Assembly (NCBI GenBank): GCA_002748355.1
Contig: PDSF01000050.1
Coordinates: forward strand, 1-55,987
Direction: 5' to 3'
DNA: 55,987 nucleotides
DNA from: Planctomycetota bacterium
Lineage (GTDB): Bacteria > Planctomycetota > UBA1135 > GCA-002748355
Every line of letters starts with the position of its first letter. Position 1 is the stretch's first letter. The position numbers were made by a program, and so were the translations under genes. Of the stretch, positions 27,903 through 37,485 are shown one piece after another. The notes below the pieces were generated by a model that did no database searches, was not told the origin of the DNA, and was given only the letters and a program-made list of their open reading frames with translations.

Positions 27903-28777
27903 CCCTAGCCCATGTCCTCTCGCTCGATGTCGAGGATTACTTCCAAGTCCTCAATCTGCGCAAGCAGTGCCCCAAGGATTCCTGGGACCAAATCGAGCTA
28001 CGCTGCGCGGCGCCGACCCGCCTGTTCTTGGATCTGTTGGACGAGTATGACGCGAAGGCGAGCTTCTTTTGCCTTGGTTGGATTGCCGAACGTCTGCCGG
28101 ATCTGATCGGAGAAATCGCTGCTCGCGGCCATGAGGTGGCCTCGCATGGTTATGACCATGAGTGTTTGCCTGATCTGGGGCCCGATGGCTTCCGTGAGGA
28201 TCTACGGCGCACCGCAGCCATTCTGGAACCGTTGAGTGGCCAGCGTCCGAAGAGCTTTCGCGCCTGCACTTGGTCGATCACCGACAAAACTCCATGGGCC
28301 TTGCCGATACTCGCTGAAGAGGGCTATCGCCGCGACTCTTCGATACATCCGGTGCCGCACCCCGAGTACGGTATGCCCAAAGCGCCGCTCTTCGCGCACG
28401 AGCTAGAGCCGCTGTCCGGAAAAAAACTCTTCGAGCTGCCTCCTCTGGTCGTCGAGCGCTTCGGCAAACGCCTCGCCCTAGGTGGTGGCGGTTACCTGCG
28501 GCTCTTCCCTGTGCGCTGGATCCACAAAGCCCTCAGACATCGGGAGCGAATCGGAGAGCCCTCGTGCATCTACCTGCACCCATGGGAACTCGATCCCGGG
28601 CAGCCGCGTATGGGGGCGGGTGGCCTCAAGGGCTTCCGGCATTATGTCGGGCTGGCCAAGACCGAGCGAAAACTGCGCTTCCTCCTCGAAAGGCACGCCT
28701 TTACGACCATGGAGAAGGTCGAAGCAGCTTGGCGCCAGCGCCCTCCGGGTGCGCAGAGCAAACAGCGCAGCGAGTGA
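27899..28777 (+). CDS. Polysaccharide deacetylase, exosortase A-associated
   Basis: A 292-residue NodB-type carbohydrate esterase. It begins VLSLDVEDYFQV with the metal/catalytic Asp pair, then has KASFFCLGW, SHGYDHE as the His-box, and FRACTWSITDKT. The C-terminal YLHPWELDPGQPR segment holds the second His. This set matches the polysaccharide deacetylase subgroup encoded in exosortase A loci, so it probably removes N-acetyl groups from the locus-specific glycan. It overlaps the exosortase stop as ATGA. The next gene is convergent, only six bases away. Confidence 0.9.
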   Translation: MTLAHVLSLDVEDYFQVLNLRKQCPKDSWDQIELRCAAPTRLFLDLLDEYDAKASFFCLGWIAERLPDLIGEIAARGHEVASHGYDHECLPDLGPDGFREDLRRTAAILEPLSGQRPKSFRACTWSITDKTPWALPILAEEGYRRDSSIHPVPHPEYGMPKAPLFAHELEPLSGKKLFELPPLVVERFGKRLALGGGGYLRLFPVRWIHKALRHRERIGEPSCIYLHPWELDPGQPRMGAGGLKGFRHYVGLAKTERKLRFLLERHAFTTMEKVEAAWRQRPPGAQSKQRSE

Positions 28778-28783
28778 TCTCGG

Positions 28784-29323
28784 CTACTTGATGGCATTTT
28801 GAATGTCGCGGAAGGCTCCATGTTCGGAGCTACGCATGAGTTCGAAGAGGATCATTTCGGTGCTGGTCAGGCCCACGCCACAGTCCTGCATTTTTCGTAG
28901 TGCCAAGTCCTTGTTGGCCGCGACCCGAGAGCTGACCGCGTCGCTAACGACTTCGACTTCGAATCCGTCTGCCACTAGGTCCAGTGCCGTCTGATACACG
29001 CAGATATGGGTCTCGATGCCCATGATCAGCACTTGCTTGCGGCCACTCTCCTTCAGCGCCTTATTGAACTCGTCCTTTCCGGTGCAACTGAAGCTCTTCT
29101 TGGCTAAGGGGGATTGCTTGGGCAGCAATTGCTGCAGCTCGGGGATGGTCTCCCCCAGTTTTTCTGGGATCTGCTCCATCCACAGTATGGGCAGATTCAG
29201 GGCCTGAGCGCCTTTGACCATGCGTTGCAGGTTGATAAACAGCTCATCCTTGTCTGCCATCAACTGGGCGAGCTTGCCCTGAACGTCGACCAAAACTAGA
29301 ACCGTGTTGTCGATATCGAACAT
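28784..29323 (-). CDS. Isochorismatase-family hydrolase
   Basis: A 179-residue cysteine hydrolase of the isochorismatase/nicotinamidase/YcaC fold. Asp13 (in LVDVQGKL), Lys76 (in AKKSFSC) and Cys108 (in ETHICVYQ) fit the usual Asp-Lys-Cys triad. The metal-binding Asp/His set of nicotinamidase is not clear. The substrate is unknown; YcaC-like proteins of this size often lack assigned reactions. It is the last gene of the minus-strand run from the pseudo-kinase, 127 bases after the TPR protein, and ends six bases from the convergent deacetylase gene. Confidence 0.85.
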   Translation of the reverse strand: MFDIDNTVLVLVDVQGKLAQLMADKDELFINLQRMVKGAQALNLPILWMEQIPEKLGETIPELQQLLPKQSPLAKKSFSCTGKDEFNKALKESGRKQVLIMGIETHICVYQTALDLVADGFEVEVVSDAVSSRVAANKDLALRKMQDCGVGLTSTEMILFELMRSSEHGAFRDIQNAIK

Positions 29324-29450
29324 AGAAACCGCCGCTTTATCGGAATCGTAAGACGTAATGGTACTGAGCCCCTATCACCCGCTGCGTCCATTCACCGCGG
29401 GTGGCGGGCCCGCTCGCGGGTTCGAGTGGCTTGCAGCCAGTTCTCGGGCT

Positions 29451-32400
29451 TCACTTGGCTGGCCGAGGTCGATTCTTCTCCTGGAGTAACAAGCGCAGTT
29501 GTGTTGCCACTGCGCCAGCGTTTTCGAAGGGCGGCGTCGATGCCGGCAGCGCTTCTAGTCGCGAGGCTGCTGCGGCATAGCTCTTCTCTTGTTTGAGCAT
29601 GATGGCGGCGAGATCGGCGACGTAGCGGCAGACTGTTCGGCCTTGCTTGCTGCAATTCCGCAGCAGCAGCTGCGCCTTTTCAAAGTCTCCTGCTCGGAAG
29701 AGGAGGAGGCCGCGAGCGAGTTCGAGGCTGGGCTTGTCATCTGCCGGCAGATTGGCAAGCAAGTCATTGCGAAGCTCGGCATGCCCTTGGCCATAGAGGG
29801 CCGCCAAGCGTGCCAGTCTGGACAGCAGGACCGGTACCGGAGTCAGGTGGCGTAGCCAGGCGAGAGTCTTGATGGCGTCGTTGCTGCGGCCTTGTTTCTC
29901 GCAGATCTCGGCCCGCAGCAGCCAGAGATCGAGGAGAGAGGGGTCGCGAGCTAGGACCCGTTCCATCTGGGTCTCGACGAAGCTCGGATCATCCTGCTCG
30001 AGCCAGGCGCGAAAGACTCCGGCCAAGGCCCTGAGCTTTACGACTCGCTTATTGCTGCGTTCGAACTTGTCTATCCATTGTGAGCAGAGCTGGCGCGCGG
30101 GCTTCTCGATGACCTGTCCTTGGATATCGAGCATCGCCTCGAAGGGTAGGGCACTTAGGCGCAGGGCCAGGGCATAGGCCAAAGGATCCGAATCTTGATT
30201 GAGATGAGCTGCGGCCTGGCGCACCCAGAACAAGATCTCCTTACGGTGCTCAGAATCGGGCTCGCCCGGGCCGTCGGCACGCACGAGTTCGTAGGCCGCC
30301 TTGTAGGCGAGGTTCAGGGTCTCCCGCAGCTCCTTGCCCTTCTGCTTGCGGAGGAGGATGCTCGCATCGGCCAGTGCCGAGATCGTTTCGCCTCGCTGGA
30401 GCTTGGAGTGGAAGAATGCGCTCAGGAGTTGGGGCTGTTCCGGATCCAAGTTCTCCGACTTTTGCAGCAGGTTCTTGGCCGCTTGCAGCAAGGTCTTGGC
30501 CTCATCGCTTTTGCCCTGTTTCTCTTCGGAGGCGGCGACGACTTGGCAGAGCACGACCAGCACCTCGGGCTCAATGGCTGCGAAGCCTGCCTTGTAGAAG
30601 GCCAGGTAGCGTGCGATTAGGTCGGCGCTTCCGAGGATCTCGGGGTCGACTCGTCGCGCCACACGGAAGAGCTCGCGGTAGCCCGGGGCAAAGAGGGGGA
30701 GGTCGTGTACGACCTGGAGGTAGGCCTTGAGAGCATCCTTGTCGCGGCCAAGCGACTCTAGGACGTTGCCCTGGACGATGCGTTGCCAGCCGGAGGCTTG
30801 GGCTTTCACGGCATCGGGGACCTTGAGTTCCAGAATCAGCTTGGCTGCATCCAGAGCGCGTTCGGCGAAGGCTGGTTCTTGCGCCAATAACAAGGCATTG
30901 AGGAATTCCTGCGGCGCAGCGCGCACCAGTGCTTTCAGCCCCGACCATTCCAGCTTGGGAGCTCCGGCAGGTTCTTCTTCTGCTGGGCTGTCTCGCTCGG
31001 GATCGTAGAGGGCGATGGCATATTCGAGAGCGGGACCCAGGCGGCGAACCGGCAGCGAGAGCTTTCTCGCTTTGGCCAGAGCCTGTGAACGCTCAAGAGT
31101 CATCGCTTCGATCCAGGCGAGCAGGGCCGGCCCGGCCTCGAGTTGGGCCACTTGCGCCCGGTATTCGGCGGCTTCCTTGGGGCGCCCTTCGAGCAGGCTC
31201 TCGGCGACGAGGAGGCTTAAGGCTGGGCTTCCGCCCTCGAAGCTCAAGGAGGCTTCAAGCCGCGGCTTCGCCTGCTGCACCTTCCCGGCACCGAGGAGGA
31301 GGCGCCCCCAGGTCAGGAAGAAGGGGCCGTCACGTACGTCCTTGGTCCGGTCGCCGCCATCGCTGATGCCCTGGATAAGCCGTAGGGCTTCGCGCGGATG
31401 GCGAAGCTCGAGCAGCTTTTCGGCGATTTCGAGGAGCTGAGCGCCGCTGGCCGCCGAACTAAGCAGCTGGTCGAGCAGGGCTCCGAGTTCTTTCGTGCTT
31501 CCGAGCTTTGCCGCGCATTCGATTCCGAGCTGTAGTGCCTGGGGAAGGGCTGCAAAACCTTCGGGCAAGTTGAGGATGCCTGCGGTGGCGCTTGGCAAGT
31601 CGCCAAGGCCGACATGGGCACGAGCCGCGATCCATTGGAAGCTCGCCTCGTGCGCTATGGACTTGGCAGCGGGAGCATTCTCCACAAGCAGCAGGGCTTC
31701 CTTGTAGGCTTCGCGGCGTAGCAGAGCTTCGCCAAAGGCCAGCGCCGACCGGGCATGGGTCGGATGCGCGCGCATGAGTTCGAGGGCTGCCCTTTGGATC
31801 TCAAGCTGCGAGGCCTGGCTCTTGGTCAAGGCCTGGAGCTGGAGTTCTAGGGCCAGCAGGTGCTGGGGGTCATCGAGCAGCAAGGCGCGGCACTGGTGTG
31901 CGGCCTGCTCGGCATCGCCCTGGAGCAACTGCGCGGTCGCCAGAAGCGAACGGGCCTGGGTTGACCAGGGATAGGTCTGGAGTGCGATCCGCGCATTGCG
32001 CTCGGCGATCGCCAAGGCCCTCTGGCTCAGCGCATAGCCGGCAATGCCCAGGTGCAGCACCGGATGTGCCGTGTGCAGGGGGATGGTGCGGCCCTTGCGA
32101 ATCAGCTCATGAAAGAGGTCGATGGAGCCGCGCTTGCTTGGGCGATACTGCAGCTCCTTAGCCTGGAGTAGTAGGCCAAGAGCTTCCTCTCGGTATTCGG
32201 CTCCGGCTTGGATCAGAACCTCTGCGTCGTAGGCAACGAGGAGGGCTTCTTTTTGCTGCAGGCGCAGCTTGGCCCGTTCGAGGCGGATTTCAGGCTTGCT
32301 GGGTCGGGCCTCGATCCATTTGGAATAGAGATCCCTGGATAGCTGGTCCTTGTGTTGGGCCTCAGCGGCCGCGATCCGAATGCGCATCGATTCGGACCAG

Positions 32401-33749
32401 ATGTCGGGGATCGAGGCGGGGGGCGGAGTGGGGTTGGCATGACGCTGGAACTCCTTCATGAGTCCAGCCGCGTTGTTCTGCTCTTGGCGTGTGGAGGCGA
32501 GCAAACCTTGCAGGAAAATCAAGGAGGGACCGAGCCAGCGCTCTTCCTTCTGTTGGAACGTTTCGAGTTCGCCTACCAGATCCTCAAGCCCGTCCTGGTC
32601 TCCCAGTTTGGCTTGGGCGCGGCCGATGCCGACGAAGCAACGAAGGCAGCGTTGCAGCGATTTCCGTTTGGCGTGGCGAGCGAGGAAGGCCTGCGCTCCT
32701 CCCTTGCCCAGCCACTGCTGGCCGGCCGCGAGGACCATGCGCGGGAGCTTGAGGGCGTCGAAGGCTCGGATCGCCACATCGGCTGCTACGACACGGGCAT
32801 AGTCGGCGCCTTTGCTCCATTGCAGAGGATGCTCTTCGTCAGCATCCTCTTGCTCGCTTTCGTCCCGCGCGAACTCAAGGGCGAACTCGAGGTCGGGGTC
32901 AACGGCAGATTTGGCCGAGCGCTGCAGGTAGATCCAGGAGAGAAGCGCGGCATCCAGTAGGTGTCCGCCTGCGCTCAGTTGCTCCGAGAAACCAGCGAGG
33001 GCTGGCAACCTGGGGATCTCAGATTCGAGGGCTTGCCGGTAGTACTCGTGGCTGCGGCGGACATCTACGCGGAGCAGGCGTATGCGCGCGCTCAGTTCCT
33101 CGTAGCTTGAGCTGTCGGCGATCTCCTCGCGCAGCAGGCCGAAGAGCTGGGCTTGGAGCTTCTCCGCGGCCTGGTCTTGATTGGGGCGAAAGACGAGGCG
33201 TCGCAGGACTTTGGTGGCCAGGGCGCCTTTTCTCGCGCCTAGGAGGGTTGGGAACTCGGTCGAGCGGAGCTTGCGGATTTCTTTGCTGTAACGCTGCTGC
33301 AAGGCACGTCCGGCGAGCTCGAAGAGTTCGGTATGGCCCGGCTGCTCGGCGAGCACTGCTTCGACGCTGCTGATAGCTTTGTCGGTGTTTCCGGCCAAGA
33401 GCAGGACGCGCACCCGGTCGCGCTTCAAGGCGGGGTCCGCAAGTTTGCGGTCCTCGATCAGCCAGTTGAGGTCGCGGAGGGCGCGTTCGAAATTCCCGAC
33501 AGCCATCTGAGCGCGGTAGCGCAGGCGCCCGATGCGTTCGATCAAGGCCTTGTCGCCGGCTGGGCCGAGCGCGCGTTGCGCTTCGTGCAGGAGGCGAATG
33601 GCTTGTGGCGCCTCGCCGTCTCTGAGCTGGGTCTCCGCGCGGGCGATGGCCTGCTTCGGCCCACTCTGGTTGAGGGCCGAGTAGCCAAGGGTCATGACCA
33701 GGACGAGGAAGGTGAACGCCAGAAAGACGTAGAGCGATCGACGGAGCAT
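29451..33749 (-). CDS. Giant TPR-repeat protein, PrsT-like
   Basis: A 1432-residue protein with a single N-terminal membrane segment (about 5-25) and helical TPR-like repeats along almost all of the rest, with short Ala/Leu-rich units such as LLVAESLLEGRPKEAAEYR and GLLLFRAGDFEKAQLLL. No catalytic domain or sorting tail is visible. Exosortase A loci often carry a long TPR protein, PrsT, beside the PrsR/PrsK two-component system; position and architecture fit, but sequence identity to PrsT is not established here. It is probably a periplasmic scaffold for export or surface assembly. It follows the NtrC-type regulator by 60 bases and is probably co-transcribed with it. Confidence 0.72.
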   Translation of the reverse strand: MLRRSLYVFLAFTFLVLVMTLGYSALNQSGPKQAIARAETQLRDGEAPQAIRLLHEAQRALGPAGDKALIERIGRLRYRAQMAVGNFERALRDLNWLIEDRKLADPALKRDRVRVLLLAGNTDKAISSVEAVLAEQPGHTELFELAGRALQQRYSKEIRKLRSTEFPTLLGARKGALATKVLRRLVFRPNQDQAAEKLQAQLFGLLREEIADSSSYEELSARIRLLRVDVRRSHEYYRQALESEIPRLPALAGFSEQLSAGGHLLDAALLSWIYLQRSAKSAVDPDLEFALEFARDESEQEDADEEHPLQWSKGADYARVVAADVAIRAFDALKLPRMVLAAGQQWLGKGGAQAFLARHAKRKSLQRCLRCFVGIGRAQAKLGDQDGLEDLVGELETFQQKEERWLGPSLIFLQGLLASTRQEQNNAAGLMKEFQRHANPTPPPASIPDIWSESMRIRIAAAEAQHKDQLSRDLYSKWIEARPSKPEIRLERAKLRLQQKEALLVAYDAEVLIQAGAEYREEALGLLLQAKELQYRPSKRGSIDLFHELIRKGRTIPLHTAHPVLHLGIAGYALSQRALAIAERNARIALQTYPWSTQARSLLATAQLLQGDAEQAAHQCRALLLDDPQHLLALELQLQALTKSQASQLEIQRAALELMRAHPTHARSALAFGEALLRREAYKEALLLVENAPAAKSIAHEASFQWIAARAHVGLGDLPSATAGILNLPEGFAALPQALQLGIECAAKLGSTKELGALLDQLLSSAASGAQLLEIAEKLLELRHPREALRLIQGISDGGDRTKDVRDGPFFLTWGRLLLGAGKVQQAKPRLEASLSFEGGSPALSLLVAESLLEGRPKEAAEYRAQVAQLEAGPALLAWIEAMTLERSQALAKARKLSLPVRRLGPALEYAIALYDPERDSPAEEEPAGAPKLEWSGLKALVRAAPQEFLNALLLAQEPAFAERALDAAKLILELKVPDAVKAQASGWQRIVQGNVLESLGRDKDALKAYLQVVHDLPLFAPGYRELFRVARRVDPEILGSADLIARYLAFYKAGFAAIEPEVLVVLCQVVAASEEKQGKSDEAKTLLQAAKNLLQKSENLDPEQPQLLSAFFHSKLQRGETISALADASILLRKQKGKELRETLNLAYKAAYELVRADGPGEPDSEHRKEILFWVRQAAAHLNQDSDPLAYALALRLSALPFEAMLDIQGQVIEKPARQLCSQWIDKFERSNKRVVKLRALAGVFRAWLEQDDPSFVETQMERVLARDPSLLDLWLLRAEICEKQGRSNDAIKTLAWLRHLTPVPVLLSRLARLAALYGQGHAELRNDLLANLPADDKPSLELARGLLLFRAGDFEKAQLLLRNCSKQGRTVCRYVADLAAIMLKQEKSYAAAASRLEALPASTPPFENAGAVATQLRLLLQEKNRPRPAK

Positions 33750-33809
33750 GCAGCGTTCTCGAAGGCGATTCTGGTGGTTGGGGCAGCGGGGCCACAGGGG
33801 GGGGGAAGC

Positions 33810-35183
<1,374 letters not shown>

Positions 35184-35255
35184 GTCGCATTCTTCGGACG
35201 CTGCTGCCGAAGGGGTTGACTCTATGCAACGTTTCCCGCGCCAGGCCGCAAAGAA

Positions 35256-36266
35256 TCAGGGCTTGCCGCTGTTGTGCCGGCGGCGTAACTCGACGCGGAT
35301 CCCCTGCAGGAGGCCCTGATCGACCAGGGCGATCACCCGAGCATCTTGTTGGGCCAGCAGGGTTCGAGCGAGGAGGCCGTGGAGGCCGAGCTCGGGGTTG
35401 CTCAGCGCCTCATCCAGAGCGAAGGGGGCGAAGAACTGTTTGGGCCTCAGACCCAGGGGGAGGCCGGGGGGATCGAGGCGGATCTCCAGGTGGCGCCCAT
35501 CGCGGCGCAGGGTCAGGGGGTCTGGAGCAGGGGCTAGGTCGAGGAGGACTTGCCCCAGCGAGCTGAGGGCTTCTTCGAGCATCTCTGCATCTGCGGCGAT
35601 GAGGATCTCTTCGCCGCTTTCTTCCAGGCGAATGCGACTGGGGGCCAGGGCCAGGAGGCAGCGACTCGCAATGGCGAAGGCATCGACCGCGTGCAGCCGG
35701 GGCCGGTGGGGGGCGCCGATGCGGCGGAGGGTGGTGATGCTCCGCTCCAGGCGTTGAAGCGATTCCATCGCGGCGTCGACCTGCGGTCTCGGGTCTCTCT
35801 CGGTGCCAGAGAGGATGCGGAGTAGCTGCAGGCGCCCCGAGAGGGCCGCGAGTGGGTTGGCGAGGAGGTCGGCGAGGCCTGCAAGCCAGGCGTGGGGGTT
35901 GCCCTCCCCCTCTGGCTCCTGCAGGGCTGCGCGCAGGGTCTTTGCATCGCAGGGCCACAGCAGTCGCTTCACGCCCAGTTTGAGGAGGGTGGAGTCGAGC
36001 GGCGGCGTCTCCGGTTTCACCAGCGCCAGCAGCTGTAGTTCGGGGCCAAGGGCGCGCAGGGTTTGCATCACTCCCAGCTCCTGGGGCCCGATCGCGTCGG
36101 CATCGAACCAGAGGCTGTCTCGACGCTTCGATGCCATGGCCGGTGCGGCCTCGGGGAGCTGGGCTACCCGTTCTGGCTGCAGCCCCAAGCCGAGCTCGCG
36201 CAAACGAATCGCGAGTTCGGCTGCCTCCTGGGTGCAGAGCAGGGCGAGGTGTGGCGTCGGGTCCAT
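35256..36266 (-). CDS. Degenerate histidine kinase-like protein
   Basis: A 336-residue protein encoded directly before the intact NtrC-type regulator. Residues 1-118 resemble a receiver domain in length and layout, but the usual Lys-Pro near the end is replaced by Trp-Pro (LLWPC). Residues 125-336 resemble a histidine kinase: LADLLANPLAALSGRLQLL aligns with the H-box, but the phospho-accepting His is Asp133. An HATPase-like end follows (FFAPFALDEAL, then GLHGLLARTLL), but without the Asn of the N-box and with DPPG in place of Asp-x-Gly. It is therefore probably inactive and works as a binding or inhibitory partner. The gene starts divergently from the GT2 gene. Confidence 0.7.
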   Translation of the reverse strand: MDPTPHLALLCTQEAAELAIRLRELGLGLQPERVAQLPEAAPAMASKRRDSLWFDADAIGPQELGVMQTLRALGPELQLLALVKPETPPLDSTLLKLGVKRLLWPCDAKTLRAALQEPEGEGNPHAWLAGLADLLANPLAALSGRLQLLRILSGTERDPRPQVDAAMESLQRLERSITTLRRIGAPHRPRLHAVDAFAIASRCLLALAPSRIRLEESGEEILIAADAEMLEEALSSLGQVLLDLAPAPDPLTLRRDGRHLEIRLDPPGLPLGLRPKQFFAPFALDEALSNPELGLHGLLARTLLAQQDARVIALVDQGLLQGIRVELRRRHNSGKP

Positions 36267-36287
36267 CTTGGGTTTGGTAAAAAGGGC

Positions 36288-36300
36288 GATCCTTAGGATC
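36288..36300. promoter_or_regulatory. Inverted repeat in divergent promoter region
   Basis: GATCC-TTA-GGATC lies 22 bases upstream of the pseudo-kinase start codon, in the 214-base gap between it and the GT2 gene, where both promoters must be. It could be an operator half-site pair, but is short enough to arise by chance. Confidence 0.3.
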
Positions 36301-36480
36301 CTATCTCTTTAGGCGCCTGTTTGCCTGTTTTCGTTGATGTTCGGCTCGGGGGGCTCGGCGTCCGAAAAGAGACGTAGGCCTGAGTCCGTGCTTGGAGAGG
36401 ATCCACGCTGGGAGTGGGATCACGGCTCGGCCTATACTCCTCCGCCTGATTGCCGGATGCAGAGCCCCAGTACCGATTCC

Positions 36481-37485
36481 ATGAAGCACGGGAGAACCGT
36501 TGACGGTGTCCCCGACCTTTCGGTCGTGATTCCGATCTATAACGAGATCGAGAATCTCGTGCCGATGCTGGGTGCGGTGCGTCGGGCTCTTGATCCGACA
36601 GATCTCGAATATGAGCTGCTTCTTGTCGACGATGGCTCGACCGATGGGAGTCGCGAGTTGATGCGCCGCCTGGCGCAGGAGGATCCGAGGCTCCGCATCG
36701 TGTTGCTGCGCACGAACTCCGGGCAGACGGCCGCGATGGCAGCTGGCTTCGATTTGTTCCGCGGACGCTTTGTCGTCACTCTCGATGGGGATCTGCAGAA
36801 CGATCCTGCCGATATCCCCCGCATGCTTGAGTATCTCCAGGAACAAGAGCTCGATGTGGTCTGTGGCTGGCGGCGTGATCGCCAGGACCGTGCCTTCACC
36901 CGCAAGGTCCCGTCGCGGGTTGCGAACTGGCTGATCCAGCGCTTTACCGGTGTGGCTATCCACGACACGGGCTGCACCCTTAAGGTCTATCGCTCCTGGG
37001 TTGTACGAAAACTCCACCTCTATTCCGACATGCACCGCTTCATTCCGGCGCTCGCTGTTGGGACTGGCGCTCGTGTCGGTGAGCTGGTCGTCAAGCACCA
37101 TCCGCGACGCTACGGCCATTCCAAATACGGCATTGGCCGGATTCTGCGGGTCTTGACCGACCTTCTGGTCGTTCGCTTGATCGTCCGCTTTTCTAAGCAT
37201 CCCTTGCGCTACTTCGCCCTGGCGAGCGTTCCGTTGTTCCTTGGCGGCAGCTTCCTCGCCATCCTGGGGCTCTTCCGTTTTGATCCGGAGCGAGGGCTGT
37301 CTCTAGTAGAGCGCTGGGAGAACCATTACATGACGGCCTCGATCGTAATGATGGTGGCTGCTTTCAATCTCTTCGTGCTCGGGCTGCTCGCCGAGCTCTC
37401 GGTCAGCGTTAGCGCCTACTTCGCGCGGACTGGACAGGAGCTGGAAGAGGGGCGGGGCGAGTCGCTGGTGGATAGGTCCCTATGA
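36481..37485 (+). CDS. GT2-family glycosyltransferase with two membrane helices
   Basis: A 334-residue DPM1/ArnC-type transferase that usually moves a sugar to a polyprenyl phosphate carrier. The catalytic domain has LSVVIPIYNE, LLVDDGSTDGS and the metal-binding motif Asp102-Gly-Asp104 in LDGDLQNDP, all intact. The conserved YGHSKYGIGRILR follows, then two membrane helices (about 243-263 and 280-300). ATG 36481 is chosen because the domain begins soon after; an in-frame ATG at 36460 would add seven residues. Its stop overlaps the start of the GT2-FemAB fusion (ATGA), so the two are coupled. Confidence 0.9.
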   Translation: MKHGRTVDGVPDLSVVIPIYNEIENLVPMLGAVRRALDPTDLEYELLLVDDGSTDGSRELMRRLAQEDPRLRIVLLRTNSGQTAAMAAGFDLFRGRFVVTLDGDLQNDPADIPRMLEYLQEQELDVVCGWRRDRQDRAFTRKVPSRVANWLIQRFTGVAIHDTGCTLKVYRSWVVRKLHLYSDMHRFIPALAVGTGARVGELVVKHHPRRYGHSKYGIGRILRVLTDLLVVRLIVRFSKHPLRYFALASVPLFLGGSFLAILGLFRFDPERGLSLVERWENHYMTASIVMMVAAFNLFVLGLLAELSVSVSAYFARTGQELEEGRGESLVDRSL

